Numbered from the stretch's first letter, positions 54,647 to 64,000 are shown. The stretch: 64,000 bases of DNA from Niastella caeni (GCF_004834005.1 NZ_STFF01000009.1:154649-218648), one strand, 5' to 3'. The notes: generated from the sequence alone by a model not told the origin. Made by a program: numbers and translations.

Positions 54647-54886
54647 ATGTTACTTAGTATTAATAACCTGTTGTTCATCTCAATGCCTGGCGGTAGCGAG
54701 TGGTTGCTGATTGTATTGGCAGTGTTGGTATTGTTTGGTGGACGTAAAATACCTGAGTTCATGCGTGGTATTGGCCGTGGTATCCGTGAGTTTAACGATG
54801 CCAAGAACAATGTAAAGAAAGAAATTGAAGACGGCATTAGTGAGAAGGATACTAAACAGGCTTCTTCTACTACTTCAGCTCGCTAA
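54647..54886 (+). CDS. tatA: Sec-independent translocase protein TatA/TatE
   Basis: A 79-residue protein with one N-terminal helix (SEWLLIVLAVLVLFGGRKIP), the FGG hinge, and an amphipathic helix (PEFMRGIGRGIREFNDAKNN) before a charged tail. TatA oligomers form the pore through which TatC-recruited, folded twin-arginine proteins cross the membrane. The ATG at 54647 gives a 13-residue lead; a second ATG before PGGSEW would give the shorter form usual in TatA. No tatC is in the window. Confidence 0.92.
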   Translation: MLLSINNLLFISMPGGSEWLLIVLAVLVLFGGRKIPEFMRGIGRGIREFNDAKNNVKKEIEDGISEKDTKQASSTTSAR

Positions 54887-54945
54887 TTAGACATTACATA
54901 CTAATTTTCTGTAACCGTTTTGTATTTCAAAGCCGGTAACAACCT

Positions 54946-56391
54946 TTGTATAAGTATCACTCAATAAAACAATACCACCAGGACCTGCTTACCGGCACAA
55001 TATCATGTGTTGATGCGGTTCAGCACTACCTGCAGCAGATCGATGCGCGCAAGCACCTGAATGCGTATGTACAAACGTATGCAGAAGAAGCGCTGCAACG
55101 GGCCGCTGACCTCGATGCCAACCGCAAAGCCGGGAAACCTACAGGCAAACTCCACGGTGTTGTAATAGCCATTAAGGATGTAATTGCCTATAAAGACCAC
55201 CCGCTTACCGCCGCCTCTAAGATCCTGGAAGGGTTCAAACCCGTTTTTAATGCAACCGCTGTTGAAAGATTACTGGCTGAAGAAGCCATTATCATAGGAC
55301 ATACCAACTGCGATGAATTTGCCATGGGCTCTACCAATGAAAATTCATCGTATGGCAAAGTGCTGAACGCGCTGGACGAGACCCGGGTGCCCGGTGGTTC
55401 TTCCGGAGGTTCGGCTGTTGCCGTTCAGGCCGACCTGTGTATGGTAAGCCTCGGTAGCGATACCGGCGGTTCCGTACGACAGCCGGCCGATTTCTGTGGC
55501 GTAGTGGGCCTTAAACCCACTTATGGCCGTATTTCGCGGCACGGGCTTATTGCCTATGCTTCTTCCTTCGATCAAATAGGCATTTTTGCCAACAATGTGC
55601 CCGACGTAGCCCTGGTGCTGGAAGTAATTGCCGGCCCCGATGACTTCGATAGCACAGGCGCACAGCAAAAGGTAGATGCGTACAGCAATCTTACCCCATT
55701 GCCTTCCAAACCACTCCGGATCGCGTATTTCAAAGAAGCCCTGGAAAGCCCGGCGCTCGATAAAGAGATTGGCGAATCGATCCTGGAGTTCACGAAAAAA
55801 TTGCAGGCCGAAGGCCATACCGTAGAACCTGTAGATTTTGAATACCTCGATTTCATTGTTCCCGCCTACTATATTTTAACCACCGCAGAAGCCTCCTCTA
55901 ACCTCTCCCGGTACGATGGGGTGAAATATGGACACCGGAATGTTGGTAAAAACATTTCTTTAACAGATTTTTATTGTGCCAGCCGGTCAGAAGGTTTTGG
56001 CTGGGAGGTAAAAAGACGCATCATGCTGGGAACCTTCGTTTTAAGCGCGGGATACTACGATGCGTATTTTACCAAAGCCCAACAGGTGCGCAAGTTGTTG
56101 GTTGACAAGATTAACCTGATCTTCAACCAGTTCGACGCCATCCTGCTGCCTACCGCCCCCTCTACCGCATTTACTATTGGCGAAAAGACCGAAGACCCTA
56201 TTTCCATGTACCTGGCTGACATTTTTACAGTTTTTTCGAACCTAACCGGTATTCCCACCATCTCCATCCCGCTTTTTTGGCATAGTAATGGTATGCCCTA
56301 TGGGGTGCAGATTATGACAAACCAATTTTCCGAGTTATATTTGCTCCAGCTATCCCAACAGTGGATGCAACAGTTCAGACATGCCGGCTAA
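54946..56391 (+). CDS. gatA: Asp-tRNA(Asn)/Glu-tRNA(Gln) amidotransferase subunit A
   Basis: A 481-residue amidase that releases ammonia from glutamine for converting misacylated Glu-tRNA(Gln) (and Asp-tRNA(Asn)). The Ser-cisSer-Lys triad is visible: K77 in VVIAIKDVI, S152 in PGGSSGGSA and S176 in GSDTGGSVRQPA. VVGLKPTYGRISRHGLIAYA follows. The start is a TTG at 54946: an in-frame stop lies nine bases upstream, and the first internal ATG is near residue 126, after the catalytic Lys. The N-terminus YKYHSIKQYHQDLLTG fits Bacteroidota GatA. The gatB and gatC genes are not adjacent. Confidence 0.95.
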   Translation: MYKYHSIKQYHQDLLTGTISCVDAVQHYLQQIDARKHLNAYVQTYAEEALQRAADLDANRKAGKPTGKLHGVVIAIKDVIAYKDHPLTAASKILEGFKPVFNATAVERLLAEEAIIIGHTNCDEFAMGSTNENSSYGKVLNALDETRVPGGSSGGSAVAVQADLCMVSLGSDTGGSVRQPADFCGVVGLKPTYGRISRHGLIAYASSFDQIGIFANNVPDVALVLEVIAGPDDFDSTGAQQKVDAYSNLTPLPSKPLRIAYFKEALESPALDKEIGESILEFTKKLQAEGHTVEPVDFEYLDFIVPAYYILTTAEASSNLSRYDGVKYGHRNVGKNISLTDFYCASRSEGFGWEVKRRIMLGTFVLSAGYYDAYFTKAQQVRKLLVDKINLIFNQFDAILLPTAPSTAFTIGEKTEDPISMYLADIFTVFSNLTGIPTISIPLFWHSNGMPYGVQIMTNQFSELYLLQLSQQWMQQFRHAG

Positions 56392-56536
56392 TGAAAAGCC
56401 TAAACCCCTTCGACCCCCGGCAATACAATAAGGAACTGTTTCTCCAATCCTAGAGAAAACTTCAATCCGTTTCATCCTGTGTAAACATTCACTCAATCCA
56501 TACCGCCGGGTCGATCATTATTGGCTTTAAACGACG

Positions 56537-57625
56537 ATGATGAAACGAAAACTTTTTATTTCGGGTATTTTAGGCCTGGGCGTGTTATGCATGGCATACA
56601 GTACTGACCACGGAATAGCAATCAACCCTAATGGGAAAAAGCTTAACAAAATTGTTCTTTCGCAACAATTCGAATTCCCTGGAAAAGTAGTAAATGACTC
56701 CGCAGACCCCCAGGAAGAAGATTTAACCCATGCGTTCGAATTGGGTTACAATGCCTCCAATGGCATCCGTTTAAATCCCCGCGCTATTCAATTTGTGCAG
56801 GATTATATGGAAAAAAATGGCGAAGACCTTCGTAAAATGAAGGGCTGGGCCAAACCATACTTCAATATGATGGATGGTGTATTGAAGAAATACGGACTTC
56901 CTTCAGAATTAAAATATCTGGCAGTTATTGAATCTGAATTAAAGTCAACCGCTACCTCCTGGGCTGGCGCCGTTGGTCCATGGCAATTAATGCCGCAAAC
57001 CGCACGCGATCTGGGCTTGAAGGTTAACCGCAGCGTTGACGAACGTAAGAATTATACTAAGAGTACGCATGCGGCCGCCTTATACCTCCGCGACCTGTAC
57101 CGGGAGTTCAACGACTGGTTACTGGTGATCGCGGCCTACAATGGCGGGCCCGCCAACGTATACAGCGCTATTAAAAAGAGCCAGGGCAGCCGTAATTTCT
57201 GGAAGCTGCAATATTATTTACCGGCCGAAACCCGCATGCACGTAAAGAAGTTCATTGGCACCCATTATATCTTTGAAGGGCAGGGCAGCGTAACCACCTT
57301 AACCAAGGCTGAGGTTACCGAGCAATTGGGCGTTACTGCCACCTACCTCATCAATCGCCGGTTAACCACCGCCGAACTGAGTGGTGCTAAAAGCATGGAA
57401 GTATCGGGCAAGTATTATTCAGCCGCCATTGTAAAGAATATTATGATGGATGCAACTGAGTTCAACCGGTACAATCCCGATTTTGATGCCATCATGGCCA
57501 GCAATAACAACGCCTACGAAATGAAATTGCCAGCCGATAAAATGGATCTTTTCGTAGCCAATAAATATATTATTCTCAACGAGAGCGTACAGATGTTGTT
57601 AAACGGCGCTACTGTGATCAAGTAA
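56537..57625 (+). CDS. Secreted lytic transglycosylase (SLT domain)
   Basis: A 362-residue exported murein lyase. A signal peptide (MMKRKLFISGILGLGVLCMA) is followed by a linker and the SLT domain: LKYLAVIESELKSTATSWAG (catalytic Glu in ESEL), GPWQLMPQTARDLGL and IAAYNGGPANVYSAI with the NGG motif. It cleaves glycan strands of peptidoglycan with formation of 1,6-anhydro-MurNAc. MltD-like enzymes usually carry C-terminal LysM repeats; the last 100 residues here show no clear LysM motif, although they end with a possible diverged one (YIILNESVQMLLNG). Transcribed alone, with a terminator. Confidence 0.9.
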   Translation: MMKRKLFISGILGLGVLCMAYSTDHGIAINPNGKKLNKIVLSQQFEFPGKVVNDSADPQEEDLTHAFELGYNASNGIRLNPRAIQFVQDYMEKNGEDLRKMKGWAKPYFNMMDGVLKKYGLPSELKYLAVIESELKSTATSWAGAVGPWQLMPQTARDLGLKVNRSVDERKNYTKSTHAAALYLRDLYREFNDWLLVIAAYNGGPANVYSAIKKSQGSRNFWKLQYYLPAETRMHVKKFIGTHYIFEGQGSVTTLTKAEVTEQLGVTATYLINRRLTTAELSGAKSMEVSGKYYSAAIVKNIMMDATEFNRYNPDFDAIMASNNNAYEMKLPADKMDLFVANKYIILNESVQMLLNGATVIK

Positions 57626-58082
57626 TCCTTCGAATCCGCTCAGGACGTTATTCAGAAAGCCATCCGCCAGCCGGATGGCTTTTGTTTTTTATTTGGAGCT
57701 CCCGCTTTATCCCATTGTGTTTTTTTATTACGCGTCTTTCACACACTTATCAGCTAAATCAACACGTCTATTGGCAAAACTGCACGTTTACCAAATAGGT
57801 GCTATAAATAATTTAGTTAATAAATTATGTTATTAACTTCAATAGTTAACCAGAATAACACCCTTAAACGCTTCCAATGAGAATACAAACAATCAATGAC
57901 CCATATTGGGTTGTGGCTACTTCATTTCACATAAACTTCTGCAACACTTTCTTACTGTTAAAACAAAGGAAGTAAGCAACTCCATTTTACCACTTTAGTA
58001 TTTACTGGCTTATCAAACATAAACCGAAAGCAACAGCTCTCAGGTAAAGGGCTATGCTTTGTAAAATTCAAATTCAAACTGT
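57626..58082. other. Intergenic region between the transglycosylase and RHS genes
   Basis: 457 bases with a terminator at 57656-57691 and then AT-rich sequence (ATAATTTAGTTAATAAATTA near 57808-57827). No gene and no convincing promoter are seen. Confidence 0.65.
57656..57691 (+). terminator. Terminator after the lytic transglycosylase gene
   Basis: Stem AAAGCCATCCG / CGGATGGCTTT with a short loop, followed by TGTTTTTTA. Confidence 0.9.
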
Positions 58083-61000
58083 ATGAAAGTAAAAATGGCC
58101 TGTTACTTACTGTTGAATGTATTGCTGCATTTAACAACTTATGGCCGGCAGCAACAGCAAAAACAACAACAGCAGCAGGACGTAACGCCTGTTTCACCGG
58201 AAGCAGCCGCATTAGCAAAGATGGTTAACTACCCGGTAAACCTGAATACAGGTGTTCCGGATATTTCCATCCCGCTTTACACTATTGAAACCGGCGGCAT
58301 GGCCCTCCCTGTTACACTTCAATACCATGCAGGCGGGTTTAACATCAACGAACATTCTACCAGGGCCGGATTAGGCTGGTCGTTAAGCTGTGACCTGCAG
58401 ATCACGAGGACCGTAAACGGACTGGATGATTTTGATTACCGCGGCTATCTTCAAAACAGTGACATTAAAAGTCATAACCCAGCCAACAATGCCACTTATT
58501 ATCCCCTGGGGCCCGCCAACTGGCAACATGCTTACCGGTTTTCGGCAGGTGAACTGGATGGCATGCCCGATAAATATTATTACAAACTGTTAAACAAATC
58601 GGGTTCATTTTACTTCAGAAAAAATGATGCAGGTACCGGATATACGATCGCACCGGTTCCCTATGATAATATCCAGATCACCTTTGCTAACCACGTTTTT
58701 ACCATTATAGATACCGATGGCACCACGTATATTTTCGGCGCTTCGGGCAATACTCCCGATGGAAGCCTAGCTCCGGTATACAGGGAATCATCAGGTACGG
58801 CGTTCACAACCTGGAAATGCAGGTATGTAACGAATCCAACCAACACGGAAACCATTTCTTTTACATACCAGGATAAGCCAACGGAAACGTTTGGTTCATG
58901 GAATGAATCTATTGAATATTACACTAAACCCAGCGCCCCCTCATGCCTCGATGCGTATGTTACGCAACCCCAGGTAGAGGCCGCTCATCCGGGATCATAT
59001 TCTTACGAACAATTGCTTATTTTTTATCCTTTTCATCGGCTGTCGTCGCCCAAATACATAGAAAACTTTCCCGACAAACAACCCGTTTTTCATCTTCCGT
59101 ATGTTCAGCATGATGGAAATGGCAACAGAGTTATTCAGGATAAAACCTTTCCCATAACAAGCGGCTCTAACAATAGTTCCGGTGCTGCCGTGCACGGTAT
59201 TGCTTTATCAAAAATTGAGTTTAACGGAGGCAGTGTTGAATTTACAGGAACCGACAGACTAACCAGTATTCAGGTAAAAAGCATTGATCAATCCGTATTA
59301 CGTTCATTTGCTTTTTATCATTCTGTTACTGGCAACCTCATTCCCGGCAACCGTCCTACTTTATACCTTGATTCTCTGCATGCGATAAACAATAGTGGAG
59401 AAGCAATTGAGCGCTATTATTTATTATATAAAAACAAACTCCCTTTCGGAAGCATACTGGTTGGAAAAGATGCGTGGGGGTTTGCCAATGCTTTTACCAA
59501 CTACTGGGGGAATGAATATGACTTTACAGCACCCGGATCATCTATCCCTAATCAGCAGATCACCCATCCCTTTTACTTCAATTGCCAGACTTCAGACCCC
59601 AACGTGACATTTTCTATAGGTAATACAATAAATACCGAGCTGGTTGATCAGGAAGGTTCTCAGCGCGGCATATTGAAACGTATCGTTTACCCGACAGGCG
59701 GGTATGCAGATTTCGATTTTGAATCTAACAAATATAAAGAACCATCCACCGTCAATACAATGTGCATACAAATGAGCGGTGGCCTGCGCATACGCGCAAT
59801 TACATACTATGATGGAAAATCATTACTGCCGGCGAGCCAAAAACATTACAGGTATGGAGAGTTTGAAGATGGCCTGGGGCTGGTAGTAGACGCCCCTCCA
59901 AAGACCTTCGATGGCACCGCCTTCAAATACAACGCCTATTCATATCAACAGGATGTAGCTTATGTACAATCCCGTGCCGGCATCAACCCAGCCTGCGCAT
60001 CAGGGAACGACGCAACACCAAGCTGCCTGAGTTTGGAGTTCAAGGAAGTAAAGACGACCTATCTTCCTGCATCAGCGGGCAACTATACTTATCCGCATGG
60101 CGCACCGATCTATTATACAAAAGTAACCGAGTACAACAGCGACCTGGGAAAGGAAACAGGGAAAACAGTGCATACTTTTTATCCCCCGTTTCACTTTACA
60201 AATAATTTCCCCTCAAAAATATACGGAACCAATATCGATTATATGCGTCCCGACGGGTTGATGGGCAAGCAAAAGCTGCTTGAGGAGTACAAATTTGTTA
60301 ATGGCCGCTATGCCCTGGTACACAGCAAGGAGTTTATGTATACAAAATACAGCCAGCCTGCTCAGGTAAAAGTGATATACTCGTATAACAATACCGACGT
60401 ACGAATTGTGAGCGGTAGTTATTCAGGAATGCAGGAAGGACTCTATAATCCCGACCTTGGTTTTGCGGGAAATTTTACTACAGGACAATACGGAATTGAA
60501 GTAGGTACACTGTTGCTGTCAAATGAAACAGAAAAGTGGGTCAGTGAAGCGGGTACGCTTACACAAACTGTAGGCTACTCGTATAATTCACCCTATTTGC
60601 AGCTTTCAGCAATCGAAACAACCAAGAGCGATGGCACCACTATCCTACGAAACTTAAAACATTGTAACGACTTTTCCAGCCAACCTGTTTATGCACAAAT
60701 GTTGAGCAGGAACATGATCAGCCAGGTAATAGAAGAACAGGAAATAGGGAACACCGGATCATTAACTACCAGCAGAACAAACTATGATGTATTTCACAAT
60801 AGTTTTATTGCCCCCAAATCGGTTGAAAAATCTTTTGGCAATGGGCCATTTAAAACAACCGTGCAGTATGATTTGTACGACAATAAAGCAAACCTGCTGC
60901 AGAGTACAGCCCAAAATGGCATTGTAACCTCGTACATATGGGGCTATAATTACAAGTACGTGCTGGCTAAAATAGCCGGCTTGGGATACGCTCAGGCAAC

Positions 61001-61763
61001 TGCAACTATCGATGTAGCTACTCTGAATACTGTAACCAACGAAGCCCAGCTAAGAACCACATTCAATAATTTACGAACCAGTCACCCGTCTGCCTTCATT
61101 ACCTCGTTTACGTACAAGCCACTAACAGGTATAAGCAGCACCAGTGATCCTTTGGGTTTAACCAGCTACTTTCAATATGATGGAGCGGGTCGCCTTTCTG
61201 TTGTTAAAGACAATAACAACCAGATAGTAAAAACATACCGGTATAACATGATGAACAGGTTATCGCCTGCTGCGGGGTATTTACAACCTACCCTCATCAA
61301 CGATATGGAATCGTACAACAAGACAAGGCCTGATAATACTAAATTCATTTATAATTTTACAATACCCCGCGGAAGTGCCCCCTACGATCAGGAAGGCCAG
61401 AATTATGTGCCGGACGAAAAGGATGGAATCAGTGAAGCAAACGTTCTGATACAGCTATTAGGGAGGTTTGATCCGGCAAAAGTTTCCGGTCTTCATCTCG
61501 ACTTATTAAAAAATGGTTCACTAGTATATACCAAGAGGTTTAAAGCAAGCAACGATTATACACCAATTGAGTTCTATATTCCACACGGTGAATACCAGGT
61601 GAATTTACGGCTCGACGACAACTTCCAGAACGTTATACTAAACAATCACTTTTATTCACCAGCGGGTGCTAATCAGCCTGAAAACCAATTTATGATAAAC
61701 GGCCCCGTTACTATCAATTTCGTTCCGGGTATAACCTACAGCATAACGTCATTCGATTATTAG
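58083..61763 (+). CDS. Secreted RHS/YD-repeat type protein
   Basis: A 1226-residue exported protein of the Bacteroidota RHS kind. A signal peptide (MKVKMACYLLLNVLLHLTTYG) is followed directly by a glutamine tract (QQQQKQQQQQ). NYPVNLNTGVPDISIPLYTI and THSTRAGLGWSL-type (here EHSTRAGLGWSLSCDLQITR) are the usual opening of such proteins. A single clear YD motif lies near the end (YFQYDGAGRLSVVKDNNNQ). The last 130 residues form a beta-rich domain and no toxin domain or long RHS core follows, so it is shorter than typical polymorphic toxins. Its role is unknown; surface display or adhesion is possible. Confidence 0.75.
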   Translation: MKVKMACYLLLNVLLHLTTYGRQQQQKQQQQQDVTPVSPEAAALAKMVNYPVNLNTGVPDISIPLYTIETGGMALPVTLQYHAGGFNINEHSTRAGLGWSLSCDLQITRTVNGLDDFDYRGYLQNSDIKSHNPANNATYYPLGPANWQHAYRFSAGELDGMPDKYYYKLLNKSGSFYFRKNDAGTGYTIAPVPYDNIQITFANHVFTIIDTDGTTYIFGASGNTPDGSLAPVYRESSGTAFTTWKCRYVTNPTNTETISFTYQDKPTETFGSWNESIEYYTKPSAPSCLDAYVTQPQVEAAHPGSYSYEQLLIFYPFHRLSSPKYIENFPDKQPVFHLPYVQHDGNGNRVIQDKTFPITSGSNNSSGAAVHGIALSKIEFNGGSVEFTGTDRLTSIQVKSIDQSVLRSFAFYHSVTGNLIPGNRPTLYLDSLHAINNSGEAIERYYLLYKNKLPFGSILVGKDAWGFANAFTNYWGNEYDFTAPGSSIPNQQITHPFYFNCQTSDPNVTFSIGNTINTELVDQEGSQRGILKRIVYPTGGYADFDFESNKYKEPSTVNTMCIQMSGGLRIRAITYYDGKSLLPASQKHYRYGEFEDGLGLVVDAPPKTFDGTAFKYNAYSYQQDVAYVQSRAGINPACASGNDATPSCLSLEFKEVKTTYLPASAGNYTYPHGAPIYYTKVTEYNSDLGKETGKTVHTFYPPFHFTNNFPSKIYGTNIDYMRPDGLMGKQKLLEEYKFVNGRYALVHSKEFMYTKYSQPAQVKVIYSYNNTDVRIVSGSYSGMQEGLYNPDLGFAGNFTTGQYGIEVGTLLLSNETEKWVSEAGTLTQTVGYSYNSPYLQLSAIETTKSDGTTILRNLKHCNDFSSQPVYAQMLSRNMISQVIEEQEIGNTGSLTTSRTNYDVFHNSFIAPKSVEKSFGNGPFKTTVQYDLYDNKANLLQSTAQNGIVTSYIWGYNYKYVLAKIAGLGYAQATATIDVATLNTVTNEAQLRTTFNNLRTSHPSAFITSFTYKPLTGISSTSDPLGLTSYFQYDGAGRLSVVKDNNNQIVKTYRYNMMNRLSPAAGYLQPTLINDMESYNKTRPDNTKFIYNFTIPRGSAPYDQEGQNYVPDEKDGISEANVLIQLLGRFDPAKVSGLHLDLLKNGSLVYTKRFKASNDYTPIEFYIPHGEYQVNLRLDDNFQNVILNNHFYSPAGANQPENQFMINGPVTINFVPGITYSITSFDY

Positions 61764-61841
61764 CGCATTGTGTTTTCCCGCACACCATATCATTAAACAA
61801 GTGATTAACGGCTGTAATAAGCAGTCAATTAAAAAAATTAT

Positions 61842-62288
61842 ATGTTTTATCAATTGTTCATTCAAATAAAGACCTGGCGATGTTCAGTGTTTTTCATATT
61901 ATGTATCGGCCTGCTGATAAGCAATGCTAATGGTCAAACCAAAGGCAAACTTCTTACGCCAAGTAATATAGTTCAAAAAATTGCTTTTGTAGACCATTCG
62001 CGCCTGCGTTCTGAATACACCGAGCTGCAAACGGCAAAAGACACTGTACAACGGGAATGGAAGACGCTGCAGCAACAGAACAGACTTACGGAAGAAGATA
62101 AGAAAGCGTGGCATACAAAAAAAGCCGTTGCCCTTCAGCAATATGAGCTGAAAATTATTGCTGCCATAAGATACGTTGCTTCCAGGGGCGGCTTTACAGA
62201 TGTTAAACCGATACCTAAAGACAGTACTGCCCAAACAGGGATTGATATTACTAATCTCATCCTTCAAAAGTTGAATTCAAAAAACTAA
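61842..62288 (+). CDS. OmpH/Skp-like periplasmic protein
   Basis: A 148-residue protein with an N-terminal hydrophobic segment (VFFILCIGLLISNANGQ) and a charged helical body. IAFVDHSRLRSEYTELQTAK parallels the start of OmpH/Skp chaperones, and DITNLILQKLN at the end parallels their DITxxVIKxL end. It is shorter than typical members. It may be a chaperone for its RHS neighbours or a diverged protein with another role. The gene lies 79 bases after one RHS-type gene and five bases before another, so the three are probably co-transcribed. Confidence 0.6.
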   Translation: MFYQLFIQIKTWRCSVFFILCIGLLISNANGQTKGKLLTPSNIVQKIAFVDHSRLRSEYTELQTAKDTVQREWKTLQQQNRLTEEDKKAWHTKKAVALQQYELKIIAAIRYVASRGGFTDVKPIPKDSTAQTGIDITNLILQKLNSKN

Positions 62289-62292
62289 CTGT

Positions 62293-64000
62293 ATGCGTTA
62301 CTTTAAAAGCCCAATGCTTTGGCGTAGCTATATGCCCGCCTTTTTGCTAGCGTTCTTACTCTGTAGCGCAAATGCGGTAAAAGCGCAGTGCGACTATCCA
62401 TATGTTACTGTTTACCAGATGGACCCTTATGGACCATTGTGTTCACCACAAAATGTAACAATTCATGCACAATACTATGTTTCAAATTATATAACCGGAG
62501 AATTTCAATGGTACGTTAATGATAGTCCCTGGCCGGTACAAACTAATACTGTAAATGGCAGTAATTTATTGCATTCCGACTACACCTTTTATGCAACTGA
62601 ATACACGAAAGTGTCGGTTAAATTTTACAATTACACCAACATGTGTGAACCTAATATGGGCACACATTATGTATCATTCAGCAGCGGCGTCACTTTTTAC
62701 CAGGAATATGCAAGGGAATGCAACAATTTCGGCCGTGTTCAATTAACCAGCGATTTGAGCGATGTAACATTCCGGCTTTACAAATATGCACAGGGAGGTT
62801 TTCAGTATATAAGTGAAAATAACAGCGGCTATTTTGAAATGTATGAGGCCGACCGTTATCAACTCAATAATTATTATGTGGAGGCTTCTTCGCCATCTGC
62901 CTGTTACAGTTCCTCTTACAATCAGATTTACTTTGAATACTCCGACCACACCCCGCCCACTATAACCGGTAATACCACTGTATGCCAGGGACAAACCATA
63001 ACCTTATCGGCCAGCACCAATACACCTGCCTGCCGCTGGTACAATAGTAATGAAAGCAGCATTTTAGGAGAAGGACTGCAATACAGTCCGCCTTCCAATC
63101 TTGCAGCCGGCACATATCAATACCGCGTACGTGGGATGAGCAGTTCCGGATGTTTAACTGATGCCGCCAATGTAACTACAACAGTTAAACAACAAGCGGT
63201 TAATGGCAATATCCAGGCGAATGCCACTACTATTTATTTAGGTCAATCGGTTAACATTATCAGCCCCGGTGGGGTGGGCGTACCTCATTATTGGTGCAGC
63301 ACTAATGGCGGATCAAGCTGGAATATATTTGCAGATGCATACATCGGGCAATATAACTTTCAGCATACCCCCTCTGCTACCGGCACCTATCGTTACCAGG
63401 TGCGCAACCAAAATGACTGCGGTTTGTCAACAGGTTTTGCCAATGTCGACGTTAACGTAATACCCTATCCCGCATTACAGGTTGGTGCTATAACACCTGC
63501 TTCCCAGATCATTGCTTATAATGGAAGCGCCGCACCAATATCAGTAAGCGGCATAACGGGTGGTAATGGCGTTTATACCTATCAATGGCAAAAGTCGGCC
63601 ACCAGTGATTTTGCCAATGGAGTGAATATCGAAGGAGCCACCGGTTCAGCCACATACGCGCCTTTTGGGATCACTACCAAAACATATTACCGGCTGGCTG
63701 TAACCAGCAACGGTGTTACGGTATACAGCGCCGCAGCCGAAGTAAACCTGTATCCTCAGCTCGATGGAGGAACCATTACACCTGCAATCGCCACCATTCC
63801 TGCAGGTACAAATCCGGGCAAAATAACAGCCGGGGCTGCTACGGGGGGAAGTTGTAACAATAACTATAGCTATCAATGGCAACATTCAATTGACGGCATA
63901 ACCTTCACAGATATTTTTGGAGCTCAGGGAGTTGCCATTGAACCTGGCCAACTATCCAACTCTATATCCACCATATACTACCGGCGCAAAGTGAATTGTG
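62293..64000 (+). CDS. Large secreted RHS-type protein, N-terminal part (runs off the window)
   Basis: An open frame from ATG 62293 to the right edge, 569 residues seen, with no stop. After a signal peptide (LLAFLLCSANAVKAQ) it has Ig/PKD-like repeats: ITGNTTVCQGQTITLSAS, VGVPHYWCSTNGGSSWNIF, NGVYTYQWQKSATSDF and NNNYSYQWQHSIDGITFTDI with TIYYRRKVNC. This YQWQ...YYRR pattern is typical of the N-terminal region of DUF6443-type RHS proteins of Bacteroidota, which carry long YD repeats further on. That C-terminal part is outside the window, so the assignment rests on the N-terminal style. Confidence 0.75.
   Translation, partial: MRYFKSPMLWRSYMPAFLLAFLLCSANAVKAQCDYPYVTVYQMDPYGPLCSPQNVTIHAQYYVSNYITGEFQWYVNDSPWPVQTNTVNGSNLLHSDYTFYATEYTKVSVKFYNYTNMCEPNMGTHYVSFSSGVTFYQEYARECNNFGRVQLTSDLSDVTFRLYKYAQGGFQYISENNSGYFEMYEADRYQLNNYYVEASSPSACYSSSYNQIYFEYSDHTPPTITGNTTVCQGQTITLSASTNTPACRWYNSNESSILGEGLQYSPPSNLAAGTYQYRVRGMSSSGCLTDAANVTTTVKQQAVNGNIQANATTIYLGQSVNIISPGGVGVPHYWCSTNGGSSWNIFADAYIGQYNFQHTPSATGTYRYQVRNQNDCGLSTGFANVDVNVIPYPALQVGAITPASQIIAYNGSAAPISVSGITGGNGVYTYQWQKSATSDFANGVNIEGATGSATYAPFGITTKTYYRLAVTSNGVTVYSAAAEVNLYPQLDGGTITPAIATIPAGTNPGKITAGAATGGSCNNNYSYQWQHSIDGITFTDIFGAQGVAIEPGQLSNSISTIYYRRKVNC

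Overview
The window looks like a chromosomal segment of a Bacteroidota bacterium, probably Chitinophagaceae (Niastella/Chitinophaga-like). The evidence is gene content and signals: Bacteroidota-style -7 boxes (TAnnTTTG) with a TTTG about 19 nt further upstream, almost no Shine-Dalgarno sequences, a T9SS-type C-terminal sorting domain, a DUF1501/DUF1800 pair, GH92, DUF983, and the order pheT - coiled-coil protein - zapA - rny. Genus is inferred only from general resemblance. I see no rRNA, tRNA, IS element, prophage or CRISPR array.

Region 1 (about 1-28760) is a surface-polysaccharide cluster cut by the left edge. It holds GT4 and GT2 glycosyltransferases, several of them fused: a 1402-residue GT4-GT4-module-module-GT2 protein, a GT2-GT4 protein followed with an overlap by a GT4-GT2 protein, and a GT4 with a long coiled-coil tail. 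It also has an FkbM methyltransferase, a Dpm1/GtrB-like GT2 next to a GT-C-like membrane protein, an ABC exporter (Wzm/Wzt type with a short ATPase), a Wzx-like flippase, a Wzz-like chain-length protein and three O-antigen polymerase/ligase-like membrane proteins. A module with an H-x-W-S-G-x-V core recurs four times in three proteins. No sugar-nucleotide synthesis genes, initiating transferase or outer-membrane exporter are visible here.

Region 2 (about 28990-42190) is mixed: an MsbA-type ABC exporter, DUF983, a secreted GH92 mannosidase, DUF2721, a response regulator with a TPR histidine kinase, the DUF1800-DUF1501 pair (the latter with a T9SS sorting domain) and a thiolase with a textbook Bacteroidota promoter.

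Region 3 (about 42490-57630) is mostly housekeeping: pyrD, a TerC-family gene, rsmE, dnaB, pheT, a coiled-coil protein, zapA, rny, rplS, tatA, gatA and a lytic transglycosylase. The gaps here are filled with short low-complexity repeats (families built on GTTTATGG, GGTTACAGGTTTCAGG and CGGCAATTGGCAA). One stretch of such repeat lies in frame inside pyrD. The 719-base gap upstream of dnaB has a cluster of DnaA-box-like sequences.

Region 4 (about 58080-64000) carries a secreted RHS/YD-type protein, an OmpH/Skp-like protein and the N-terminal 569 residues of a large secreted RHS-type protein that runs off the right edge.
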